Assembly: GCA_016712505.1 (NCBI GenBank)
Contig: JADJQY010000042.1
Coordinates: 248,001-312,000 of the forward strand
DNA: 64,000 nt
Source: Candidatus Eiseniibacteriota bacterium
GTDB taxonomy: Bacteria > Eisenbacteria > RBG-16-71-46 > CAIMUX01
Direction: 5' to 3'
Position 1 is the stretch's first letter. Each line of letters opens with the position of its first letter. The notes below the pieces were generated by a model. It ran no database searches. It saw nothing but the letters and a program-made list of their open reading frames with translations, and was not told the origin of the DNA. The translations under genes were made by a program, and so were the position numbers. Positions 44,639 to 53,192 of this stretch are shown piece by piece.

Positions 44639-46516
44639 TTGTCCTTCTCTCTCGAATCGATCACCGCGGTGGTCCGCGAACGCTGGGGATTCCCGGCTCT
44701 TCGTCCGTTCCAGGAGCGGGCGATCGAGGTCGCTCTGCGCCAACGCGATGCGCTCCTGGTACTGGCCACCGGCGGCGGAAAGTCGCTCTGCTATCAGGTG
44801 CCGCCCCTTCTCACCGGACGCCTGACCGTCGTCATTTCCCCCTTAAAGGCGCTGATGAACGATCAGGTCGCGGCCCTCGAACTTCTGGGCTATCCCGCGG
44901 CGGCGATCCACAGCGACCACTCGTTCGAGGAAAGCGGAGAGGTGCGGCGCCGGGTCGAACGGGGCGAGCTCAAGCTGCTCTACATCACGCCCGAGCGTCT
45001 CGCTCTCGATGGATTCCAGCAGTGGCTGGAGCGCGTACGGCCGTCGGTCATCGCGGTCGACGAGGCACATTGCATCAGTCAGTGGGGGCATGATTTTCGC
45101 CCGGAGTACCGGAGGATCGGCGAGTTGCGGGAGCGTTGGCCCTCGATCGCGATCCACGCCTACACCGCCACGGCGACGCCCCGGGTGCGGGCCGACATCA
45201 TCCAGCAACTGCGCCTGCGTGAACCGGAACAACTGATCGGCTCCTTCGACCGACCCAACCTCACCTATCGGGTGGTCCCCCGGGGTGACCTCGCAGCCCA
45301 GATCGCGCCGGTTCTTAGGCGTCACGCGGGGCAGGCCGGAATCGTCTATTGCCTGAGTCGACGGGACACCGAATCGCTGGCGGAGAAGCTCCAGAGCCGG
45401 GGAATCGATTGCCAGGCGTATCACGCCGGTCTCCCGGCAGAGCGCCGGGCGAGGATCGAAACCGCCTTCCGCGAGGAGCGGCTCGATGTGGTGGTCGCCA
45501 CCGTGGCGTTCGGAATGGGGATCGACCGGAGCGATGTGCGCTGCGTCCTGCACGCCTCCCTGCCCGAGTCGATCGAGCACTACATGCAGGAGACCGGCCG
45601 GGCCGGCCGTGACGGCATGCCTGCGGAGTGCGTCCTCTTCTACTCCGCCGGCGACTACATGCGTCGTCGCTACCTGCTCGAACGCGGGGCCGAGGCAGAG
45701 GAGGCCAACCTCCGGGCGCGTCTTCATCTCCTCGGGAAGATGCGCGACTTCTGCGCCACGCAGATCTGCCGCCATCTCGCCCTCTCGGCGTACTTCGGGC
45801 AAGCCTACGAGCGGGAGAACTGCTCCGCCTGCGACGTCTGCCTCGACACCTCGAAACCGCTGGAAGGCGGGAGCGAACTCGGGCAGACGATCCTCCGCAC
45901 CGTTCTCGAACTCCGCTCGAATTTCGGTGCGGCCTACCTGGCCGACGTCCTGCGCGGGAGCAAACGGCAGGCGATCGTCGAGCGCCGACACGAGTTGATC
46001 AGCTCGCACGGTGCGCTCGCCCGCTACGAGAAGCCGGTGGTCGGCGACCTGATCCAGCAGTTGATCGAGCAGAAGTTGCTCGAGCGAACCGATGACGAGT
46101 ACCCGGTGGTTCGGCTCACCCGGGAGGGGATCGCGGCACTGCAGGAGGACGCACCGATCGTTCTGCGCGAGCCGCGGCTGGCCCGCGTCGACCCGCCGGC
46201 TCCGGCGCGAGGGCGGGGATCACGCGCGGATGGGCTCCCGGAAACGGAGTACGACGGTGGGGCCTTCGAGTCGCTACGCCAGCTCCGGCTGGAGATCGCG
46301 CGGGAAATGGGAGTTCCGGCCTACATCGTGTTCGAGGACAGCACGCTCAAGGAGATGGCCCGGCAGCTCCCGCAGAGTGCGCAGGAGCTGCTCGAGGTTC
46401 GCGGGGTGGGAACCAAGAAGCTGGAGCGGTTCGGACCGAGGTTCCTGGTCCGCCTCCGCAGCCTGGCGCGCGACGAATCGACTACGCCGCCCGACGCGCA
46501 ATCTCCGGGCGCGTGA
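44639..46516 (+). CDS. recQ: ATP-dependent DNA helicase RecQ
   Basis: The 625-residue protein starts at TTG 44639, with GGGAG six bases upstream. RecQ motifs are PFQERAIE (motif 0), Walker A TGGGKSLCYQVP (~44), DEAHCISQWGHDFRPEY (~140), TATATPRVR, and GRAGRDG. The zinc subdomain is shown by the Cys in TQICRHLALSAYFG, ENCSACDVC. A winged-helix part follows (DLIQQLIEQKLLER) and an HRDC-like domain ends the protein (PAYIVFEDSTLKEMA, LLEVRGVGTKKLERFG). RecQ unwinds recombination and stalled-fork DNA 3' to 5'. Its last 35 bases overlap the MinD-like gene's end. Confidence 0.96.
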   Translation: MSFSLESITAVVRERWGFPALRPFQERAIEVALRQRDALLVLATGGGKSLCYQVPPLLTGRLTVVISPLKALMNDQVAALELLGYPAAAIHSDHSFEESGEVRRRVERGELKLLYITPERLALDGFQQWLERVRPSVIAVDEAHCISQWGHDFRPEYRRIGELRERWPSIAIHAYTATATPRVRADIIQQLRLREPEQLIGSFDRPNLTYRVVPRGDLAAQIAPVLRRHAGQAGIVYCLSRRDTESLAEKLQSRGIDCQAYHAGLPAERRARIETAFREERLDVVVATVAFGMGIDRSDVRCVLHASLPESIEHYMQETGRAGRDGMPAECVLFYSAGDYMRRRYLLERGAEAEEANLRARLHLLGKMRDFCATQICRHLALSAYFGQAYERENCSACDVCLDTSKPLEGGSELGQTILRTVLELRSNFGAAYLADVLRGSKRQAIVERRHELISSHGALARYEKPVVGDLIQQLIEQKLLERTDDEYPVVRLTREGIAALQEDAPIVLREPRLARVDPPAPARGRGSRADGLPETEYDGGAFESLRQLRLEIAREMGVPAYIVFEDSTLKEMARQLPQSAQELLEVRGVGTKKLERFGPRFLVRLRSLARDESTTPPDAQSPGA

Positions 46517-47414
46517 GGATCTGATAGGCCACCTGGTAGGTCGAGCGCAGCACTTCCTCGCTCCATTCCTTACCCGGTGAGTCCTTCCCCATGGTCGCAG
46601 CCCACCGTTCCATCGCCGGATCCCGTGGTACGGAACCGAGACAGGTCACATCGATGTCGAGGAACCGCTCGCACACCTTGCGGATCACGTCGCCCGCCTT
46701 CTCGTCCCGCGCGGTCCGGGTCATGTTGACCACGAGGTAGACCCGGAACGCGTCGAGGGCGGCACGCACCGCCGGGACCTGGGTGGGTTCATGCGACTCC
46801 ACCTCGGCCAACACCTCCTCGCAGGACTGCGGAACCCCGCGACCGTCGGCGCCACCGGTTCCGTCGAGCAGCCCTTTCAAGGTGGTGGTCTTGAGCAGGC
46901 TCGCCAGGTGACGGTAGACCGCAGCCTTCACGAACCCATAAGCGTTCTCGATCGAGGTCGGCTGGGGCGACATCACCACCAGTCGATTCGGCGCGGCGAG
47001 AAAGAAGTCGAGCTGGGTGAATCCGGAGCCGGCCCCGATGTCGACCAGGATGTAGTCGGCATTGAGCTTCTGGATCGCCCGGAGAATGCGCGTCTTCTGT
47101 CCGTAGTTCGGATTGGCCAGGGACGGGATTTCGCTCCCGCCGGCCAGTAGCCGGACGTTGGGAAGCGAGGTGTCGATCAGCACTTCATCCAGAGTCTGCG
47201 CCCGCTTGAGCACGAAGTCGTCGAGTGAGGTCTGCGGAATGCGGATGCCGAGCATGGTGTGCAGGTTTGCCCCGCCCAGATCGGCGTCGACCAGGATCAC
47301 CTTCTTGTTCAAGCGACCGAGCCAGTAGGCCAGGGCGAGCGAGGTCACACTCTTCCCCACCCCTCCCTTGCCACCCCCGATTGCCCAGAAGCTGGCCGGA
47401 AGTTCGGCGCTCAT
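46482..47414 (-). CDS. MinD/FlhG-like P-loop ATPase
   Basis: The protein is 310 residues from ATG 47414, which overlaps the PilZ gene's stop codon as ATGA. The deviant Walker A is GGKGGVGKS (~13-21), followed by VILVDADLGGANLHTML, VDIGAGSGFTQLDF and VMSPQPTSIENAYGFVKA. This resembles FlhG/YlxH, the flagellar-number ATPase, and other polar-placement ParA/MinD ATPases. No flagellar gene is near. With a PilZ (cyclic-di-GMP type) protein coupled upstream, a c-di-GMP-linked positioning role is plausible but inferred. Confidence 0.88.
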   Translation of the reverse strand: MSAELPASFWAIGGGKGGVGKSVTSLALAYWLGRLNKKVILVDADLGGANLHTMLGIRIPQTSLDDFVLKRAQTLDEVLIDTSLPNVRLLAGGSEIPSLANPNYGQKTRILRAIQKLNADYILVDIGAGSGFTQLDFFLAAPNRLVVMSPQPTSIENAYGFVKAAVYRHLASLLKTTTLKGLLDGTGGADGRGVPQSCEEVLAEVESHEPTQVPAVRAALDAFRVYLVVNMTRTARDEKAGDVIRKVCERFLDIDVTCLGSVPRDPAMERWAATMGKDSPGKEWSEEVLRSTYQVAYQILTRPEIARRAA

Positions 47415-48358
47415 CCCTTGAGCGTTTGTGCGTCCCACAGCGTCCATAGCAGTTGCCGATCTCCTCGCGACTGGTTGAGCACCTGACGCACGGCGAGCAG
47501 GAACTCCGGCGATGGCGTCACGTAGCGCACGCCCAGCCGGATTTGCTTTTCCTCTCCGTTCTTCTCCGCCTTGACCCAGGCGATCTCCGCCAGGCAGGTG
47601 TGGATCTCACGATCCTGCGGCAGGGCCAGGTTCAGACGGAGGCGTGATCCCTTCTTGGTGTGCGGACCGAGTTGCCCGTAGGTGTCGCTCAGGACGATCC
47701 CCATCCCCAGCGACGAGAGGTCGACCACCCAGGCATCGAGGCGCGGATGAGCCCGGCCCTCGCTCGCACCACCGAGCAAGGTGACCCCGACCTGGAACGA
47801 GACCCGCCGACGGGTGGCCCTCCGCTGAGCCCGCGTTCCTCCCTCGGCAAACTCCTGGATGCGCCAGATCAGGGCCGATCCGAACGGGGCGAACGGAGGC
47901 TCCGGTCGCGGATCGCGACAGACGACGTAGCTGTTCGGCGCAAAGCGGTCGTCGGGAAACTCAGGGGTGGCCAGTTCCAGGTGATCGTTGCAGAGGGCGC
48001 TCCAGGCGTGATCCTCGCGGTCCGAACCGAGGAACTCGGCCAGTTCCGGGTCGGCGAATTCCGAGTCGGCCGTGCAACGAAGGTCGTTCTCGAGCATCGT
48101 CTTGAGCAAGCGCGAGAGGCGTGCCCCATCCGGCTCGCCCACCGCCAGGACCTTGAGAAGCGCCAGCGCCCGCAGGCGATGGCCGCGATGACAGAACTTC
48201 TCGAGCGTTGCCGAAAGCTCCTCGTCGTCGAGTTGCGACAAGGAGATACCGGCCACGGCGGACAGGGTCGGCGCCGCATCCGCACCCGCGGGAATCCGCG
48301 GACGCAGCCCTGCGAGATCACCGTCCAGAATCTGATCGAGGCGTTCGAGTGCGCTCAT
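47411..48358 (-). CDS. PilZ-domain protein
   Basis: The product is 315 residues from ATG 48358, with GGGAG five bases upstream. Residues ~30-160 are helical and unassigned. Residues ~168-285 are a PilZ domain: the R-rich RRATRRRV and the DLSSLGMGI motif that bind cyclic di-GMP, and a long LRLNLALPQDREI beta stretch. Its stop overlaps the MinD-like start (ATGA), so the two are made together. No signal peptide, so it is cytoplasmic. Confidence 0.85.
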   Translation of the reverse strand: MSALERLDQILDGDLAGLRPRIPAGADAAPTLSAVAGISLSQLDDEELSATLEKFCHRGHRLRALALLKVLAVGEPDGARLSRLLKTMLENDLRCTADSEFADPELAEFLGSDREDHAWSALCNDHLELATPEFPDDRFAPNSYVVCRDPRPEPPFAPFGSALIWRIQEFAEGGTRAQRRATRRRVSFQVGVTLLGGASEGRAHPRLDAWVVDLSSLGMGIVLSDTYGQLGPHTKKGSRLRLNLALPQDREIHTCLAEIAWVKAEKNGEEKQIRLGVRYVTPSPEFLLAVRQVLNQSRGDRQLLWTLWDAQTLKG

Positions 48359-48542
48359 AAGTCTCCCGCTCCCTTTTCGGGCGCCCGCGACCGCAGCTTG
48401 AGAGAAAGGAAACTGGCCGATTTCGGCCGACCGCCCGACCGGCCGGGTGCGCGGGTGGAGCAGGTAGCGCCAGTTACAGCCCTGCGCTATCCTCTCCGGG
48501 CGATTTTGTGGCAGCAATCGACCTGGTCTCCCGAGGTTTCCC

Positions 48543-50627
48543 GTGTCCAGTCTTGCCGATCGACTCAATCGTGCCCGGGCCGGAAGGTTTGTCGGTCGCG
48601 CGGCCGAATTGGATCTGTTTCGGAGCGTTCTCCGGGCGGAAGACCTTCCGTTCGCCGTGATCCACATCCACGGCCCCGGGGGGATCGGAAAGAGCACCCT
48701 CCTCCGCGAGTACGGTCGCCTGGCGGCCGAAGAAGGCGCACCCGCGGTCTATCTGGACACCCAGACCTTCGAGCCGACGCCGGAGGCGTTCCACACCGCC
48801 CTGGCCCTCCACCTCGGCACGGCGCCCGGCACCGACCCGGTGGCCAACTTCGCGCAGCGGCCACGACCGCAGGTGCTGCTCCTCGATACCTACGAGGCGG
48901 CCCTCCCTCTCGACCATTGGCTGCGGGACAGCTTCTTCCCCCAGCTCCCCGCCGATGCCCTGGTGGTGATCGCCGGCCGCTTTCCTCCTCAGCCCGCCTG
49001 GCGGTCCGACCCCGGGTGGCAGAGCCTCCTCCGGATCGTCGCGTTACGAAATCTCAGTCCCGAGGAAAGCCTCGACTACCTCGACCGGCGCGAGTTTCCG
49101 AGCGAGCAGCGCGGGTCAGTGGTCCAGTTTACCCACGGGCACCCCTTGGCCCTCTCTCTCGTGGCGGACTCCCACAGCAATCGGGCCGAAGGTGTCTTCC
49201 AACCCGAGGAGTCCCCCGACCTGATCAAATCTCTCCTCGAGCGGTTCGTGCAAAACGTCCCCGGACCGGGGCACCGCGCCGCGCTCGAAGCCTCGGCGAT
49301 GGTCCGGATGCTCAATGAGGCGCTGCTGGCCCATCTCCTGGCCCTGCCCGAAGCGCACGAGATCTTCGAGTGGCTCCGAGGTCTGTCCTTCATCGAATCG
49401 ACGCCGCTCGGACTGATGCCCCACTCCCTGGCGCGCGAGGCGATCGCGAGCGATCTCCGTTGGCGCAATCGGGAGCGATTCGCCGAGCTTCATCGGCGCG
49501 CCCGCGAGTACTACGGGCAACGCCTCCAGGAAACCACCGGGTTGGAGCAGCAGATCGTCCTCTACGATTACATCTACCTCCACCGGGACAATCCGGTGGT
49601 CAAACCAGCCTTCGAGTTCAAGACCGCTTCCGCCTTGCGCTCCGAAACCGCCCGCACCGAGGACGCGCCCCAGCTTCGCGCGCTGGTCGAGCGCCACGAA
49701 GGAGCGGAGTCGGCGGGCTGGTTCGACTTCTGGTTCGAACGGCAACCGGAGCGCTTCCTGGTCGTCCGCGACGGCACCGAGACCCCCGCCGGGTTCCTCG
49801 CCTTGATCGCGCTTTCCCACGCCGACCCGGCCGACCTCCGCCGCGATCCGGCCACCCACGCGGCCTGGAGCTACCTCGAACGCACCACCCCCCTGCGCGA
49901 GGGAGAGTGCGCCACCCACTTTCGCTTCTGGATGTCCCGGGACGACTACCAGCAGGTGGGACCGGTGCAGAGCCACATCGTGGTGGCGATGGTGCAGCAC
50001 TACTTCGTCACGCCCGGGCTGGCCTTCACCTTCGTGGCCACCGCCGATCCCGACTTCTGGGATCCGGCATTCTCGTACGCCGACATTGCCCGGATACCCG
50101 CCACCGACTTCCAGGTCGGCGGACGGCATTACGGCGTGGCGGGCCACGACTGGCGCAAGGTTCCCCCGCTCGCCTGGCTCGCCCTCCTCGGGGAGCGCGA
50201 GCTCGGCGCGCCGGCCGCCGAGGAGGCGACCCTCCCTCCGACCGAGACCCTCCTGGTGCTCTCGCAGGACGAGTTCGAGGCCGCGGTGCGCGAGGCGCTC
50301 AAGGTCTACACCAAGCCGGATCTGCTGAAGCAGAATCCGCTCCTGCGTACGCGCCTGGTCCAGGAACGAGCCGGCGCCACGAGCGGCAAGGCAGAGAGGG
50401 CCGATGCCTTGCGGGCGCTGTTCAAGGAGATCGCGCAGGCGATGAAGGGCTCACCGAAGGATCTGAAGCTGCTCCGGCCGGTGCACTACACCTACCTCGC
50501 TCCGCTCGACACGCAAGAGCTGGCGGCTGATCGCCTGGGGCTCCCCTTCTCGACCTATCGTCGGCATCTGGCAGCGGGCATGAAACGAATCGCCGACCTC
50601 CTGTGGCAACAGGAGATCGGCGACTAG
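48543..50627 (+). CDS. STAND-type ATPase with C-terminal helix-turn-helix
   Basis: The 694-residue protein starts at GTG 48543 with GAGG six bases before it. Residues ~15-300 are an AAA/STAND ATPase: FVGRAAELDLFRSVL, Walker A GPGGIGKST (44-52), Walker B VLLLDTYEA, and ALVVIAGRFPPQPAW. Residues ~370-560 are an unusual alpha/beta region (ERFLVVRDGTETPAGFLALIAL, HIVVAMVQHYFVTPGLAFTFVATAD, HYGVAGHDWRKVPPL) that looks GNAT-like to my eye. The end, LAADRLGLPFSTYRRHLAAGM, resembles an HTH/sigma region 4. It could be a signal-integrating regulator; this is inference. The STAND core is secure, the middle is not. Confidence 0.78.
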   Translation: MSSLADRLNRARAGRFVGRAAELDLFRSVLRAEDLPFAVIHIHGPGGIGKSTLLREYGRLAAEEGAPAVYLDTQTFEPTPEAFHTALALHLGTAPGTDPVANFAQRPRPQVLLLDTYEAALPLDHWLRDSFFPQLPADALVVIAGRFPPQPAWRSDPGWQSLLRIVALRNLSPEESLDYLDRREFPSEQRGSVVQFTHGHPLALSLVADSHSNRAEGVFQPEESPDLIKSLLERFVQNVPGPGHRAALEASAMVRMLNEALLAHLLALPEAHEIFEWLRGLSFIESTPLGLMPHSLAREAIASDLRWRNRERFAELHRRAREYYGQRLQETTGLEQQIVLYDYIYLHRDNPVVKPAFEFKTASALRSETARTEDAPQLRALVERHEGAESAGWFDFWFERQPERFLVVRDGTETPAGFLALIALSHADPADLRRDPATHAAWSYLERTTPLREGECATHFRFWMSRDDYQQVGPVQSHIVVAMVQHYFVTPGLAFTFVATADPDFWDPAFSYADIARIPATDFQVGGRHYGVAGHDWRKVPPLAWLALLGERELGAPAAEEATLPPTETLLVLSQDEFEAAVREALKVYTKPDLLKQNPLLRTRLVQERAGATSGKAERADALRALFKEIAQAMKGSPKDLKLLRPVHYTYLAPLDTQELAADRLGLPFSTYRRHLAAGMKRIADLLWQQEIGD

Positions 50628-50682
50628 CTGTGGTCCTGGCTGTGTCTCTAGCTGTGGCCGGTGCGGGGCGACGGACAGGCGG

Positions 50683-51492
50683 CTAACGGAGGAACTCGAC
50701 CGTTCCGCCATCCAGGTCGTACCGCGCGCCCACGACCTTGATGATCCGTTCGCGGGACCGCTCGGCCAGAATCGGTTCGGCATACTGCAGTCGATCCACC
50801 ACCATGCGCACGTTCATCCGCACCGCGGCATCGAGCGGATCGCCCCCCTTGCCGCGCGAACGCGCCACCGCTGGTTCGATCTCGTCGATCAAGGTGCCGA
50901 TATGTCCGGGCGCGTGGCCGCCGTCGAGCGCGGCCTTGACCGCGCCGCACTTCTCGTGCCCCATCACCACGATCAGGCCGACGCCAAGGTGCTCGACCGC
51001 GTACTCGATACTGCCGATCGCCTCGTCCGTGGCCAGGTTCCCCGCCACGCGCACCACGAAGAGATCGCCGATCCCCTGATCGAACACGATCTCCGGCGGA
51101 ACGCGCGAGTCGGCGCAGGCCACGATCGCGGCGAAGGGATGCTGTCCCCCAGCCACCTCGTGCCGTCGATCCTCGAACTGGTTCGGATGCCAGGCCTGCC
51201 CGGTCACGAAGCGCATGTTCCCCTCGAGCAGGCGGACCAGAGCCTCGTTTGGATCGACGCTCGGCTGGACATCGTGCAGAGTCGCGGGGGGCGTTTCCTT
51301 CGTCTTCGACTTCGCCGAGGACTTCGGGGGCGAGTCGGCGTCGCGCGAGCTGGAGTGCGATGACGAGGCGTGGGTACTCGAACTGGAGTGGTCGCCATGC
51401 GCGTCCGACCCATGTCCCCCGGCCAAACCCATGCGGGCGATCACGAGTGCGGAAAGAGCGGCGAGCGTGAAGAACGTGCGCTTGATCGACAT
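50683..51492 (-). CDS. exported beta-carbonic anhydrase
   Basis: Beta-carbonic anhydrase interconverts CO2 and bicarbonate at a Zn site. This 269-residue protein has Cys126, Asp128 and Arg130 (CADSR), and His189 with Cys192 (GHEKCG), the usual Zn ligands and dyad. Residues 1-25 are a signal peptide. Residues ~26-70 are a His/Ser/Lys-rich linker (HGSDAHGDHSSSS), rare in carbonic anhydrases. GGAGGTGAC precedes ATG 51492. It should be periplasmic or surface-attached; the linker may hold Zn. Confidence 0.95.
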   Translation of the reverse strand: MSIKRTFFTLAALSALVIARMGLAGGHGSDAHGDHSSSSTHASSSHSSSRDADSPPKSSAKSKTKETPPATLHDVQPSVDPNEALVRLLEGNMRFVTGQAWHPNQFEDRRHEVAGGQHPFAAIVACADSRVPPEIVFDQGIGDLFVVRVAGNLATDEAIGSIEYAVEHLGVGLIVVMGHEKCGAVKAALDGGHAPGHIGTLIDEIEPAVARSRGKGGDPLDAAVRMNVRMVVDRLQYAEPILAERSRERIIKVVGARYDLDGGTVEFLR

Positions 51493-51673
51493 GTCACCTC
51501 CGGGCGTTGCCCGAGAGATCTATCGGCCGGCGGAAAGAGCAAGTGTAGGACGGTCGTCCGCGGCTTCTGAGGCGCGACTTCCGCGCCACCGAAAACCGGC
51601 CAGATTCAGCCGGATCCGTGCGGATGCGCGTCTCGCCGGCCTGGGATCGGGGGGAAGAGTCGCGGGGCGCGGC

Positions 51674-51692
51674 CACCCGCACCGTGCGGGTG
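51674..51692 (-). terminator. hairpin after the TPR gene
   Basis: CACCCGCA (51674-51681) pairs with TGCGGGTG (51685-51692), loop CCG. It is about 42 bases downstream of the TPR gene's stop on the minus strand. No T tract follows, so a terminator role is uncertain. Confidence 0.3.
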
Positions 51693-51733
51693 ACCTACCC
51701 GATCCCGACCGACGAGACGCCGCATCCACATCA

Positions 51734-53089
51734 CTACGACTCCTCGAGCCTGCTCAGAATCCGGCGGGCATCCGGCGCGGCGACCGGGGAAAACTGCGGG
51801 TTCAGCCGGAGCGCAGCCTCGAGGCAGCGTCGCGCCTCCGCGGTCTGCCCGGCCTGAGCGAACACCACGCCGGCCCGGTAGAGCCAGTCCGGGTCGCGGG
51901 TGCCGAGGCGCAATGCCTCGCGCATGCGCGGCAACGCGGCCTCGACCTCGGCCGCCTTGTAGAGGCTCCAACCGAGAACCAGCGCCGCCTGAACGCTTGG
52001 ACGCCGGTCGTACGCATCCTCGGCGACGATGGTGATCGCCGCCGGATCGGCGCCGTGGTCGAGCTCGAAGAGCGACATCTCGAGATCGACGTTCATACCA
52101 TGCTCGCGCGCCTCGGCTGCCGCATCTCGCACCAGATGGTATTGCTCCGCCGCCTCGTCCGGGTGGCCGAGGGCGACGAGGACATCCCCCAGTTCGATCC
52201 GGTACTGGGCGGACGGAAACGACTCGAGCACCGCTCCGTAGAGCATCTCCGCCGTCTCGAGCTCTCCCCGTGCCGCGGCGAGGCGAGCCAGCCCGGCCAA
52301 CGCTCGGGGATAGCCGGGGATGGCCGCATCGGCCGCGCGATAGTGCTGCTCGGCCTGGTCGAGCTGTCCATTCTTCCAGTGCAGATCGCCGACATGGGTG
52401 CGGCACCATGCCGCCTCCTCGGTCCCGGAGCGACCGGCGGTGGCGGCCATCTCCATCGCCTCGATCGCGCGGTCGTGCTCGCCGCGCAGCTCGAAGAGAT
52501 ACGAGGCACGGGCATAGGCAGTCAGGTCCGGCTTCACGGCCAGCATGCGATCGAGCGCCATGGTCGCCTCGTCGTAGCGCCCCAGCTCCACATTGCCGTC
52601 GACCAGCACCCCGAGGAACGGTGCACTCTCCGGGTACGAAGCAAGCCCCCGGCCCGCCCAGCTCAGCGCGCCCTTGAAGTCATGCCTCGATAGAGAGAGC
52701 GAGGCTATGCCGAGCAGCGCGGCGAAGTCGTTCGCTTCGAGCGCCAGGGCGTGCGTGAAGAGCGACTCTGCCTGGCTGTAGAAACGCGGGTCCTCGACCA
52801 AGCGCGCCTGGTCGAGGTAGGTCAGCCCGAGGCGAGCCATGGCATCGGTGTCATCGGCTCGGGCCGCGAGACGGATCTTGTACTGCAGGATCGCCCGATC
52901 CCGCTTCTGGTCGGTCGCCCCTGCCTCCGCCACCGGCCCGCCGGGCAGATCGTCGCCCGCGGATCCAACCAGGGTGATGAGCGATCCCTTCGAGTGATCG
53001 TGGCGCGGTTCGACATGGAGGTCGTGGGCCAGGGCCGGCGGGCAGGTCCAGAGAGCCGCCAGCGACAGGAAAGCGAGTTGGAGCCTCAT
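51734..53089 (-). CDS. exported TPR protein
   Basis: The 451-residue product starts at ATG 53089 with GAGG upstream; the 23-codon-longer frame is less likely. A signal peptide ends near residue 21 (CPPALAHD). A short His-rich stretch (HDLHVEPRHDHSKGS) follows. Then there are about nine TPR units of 34 residues (ALEANDFAALLGIASLS, GRYDEATMALDRMLAVKPD, GQLDQAEQHYRAADAAIPG, GHPDEAAEQYHLVRD). It is probably periplasmic and a protein-assembly scaffold. It lies downstream of the DUF4331 gene (gap 103 bases). Confidence 0.85.
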   Translation of the reverse strand: MRLQLAFLSLAALWTCPPALAHDLHVEPRHDHSKGSLITLVGSAGDDLPGGPVAEAGATDQKRDRAILQYKIRLAARADDTDAMARLGLTYLDQARLVEDPRFYSQAESLFTHALALEANDFAALLGIASLSLSRHDFKGALSWAGRGLASYPESAPFLGVLVDGNVELGRYDEATMALDRMLAVKPDLTAYARASYLFELRGEHDRAIEAMEMAATAGRSGTEEAAWCRTHVGDLHWKNGQLDQAEQHYRAADAAIPGYPRALAGLARLAAARGELETAEMLYGAVLESFPSAQYRIELGDVLVALGHPDEAAEQYHLVRDAAAEAREHGMNVDLEMSLFELDHGADPAAITIVAEDAYDRRPSVQAALVLGWSLYKAAEVEAALPRMREALRLGTRDPDWLYRAGVVFAQAGQTAEARRCLEAALRLNPQFSPVAAPDARRILSRLEES

Positions 53090-53192
53090 CTCAGTTCCTC
53101 TTCCTTGGGTCCAGGATCGCGTGTGGAGAGCAGGTCTGGGCGCCTGCTCCCCACACACTCGATCCGGTGCAGCATCGGTTTCGGGAGAAGGT

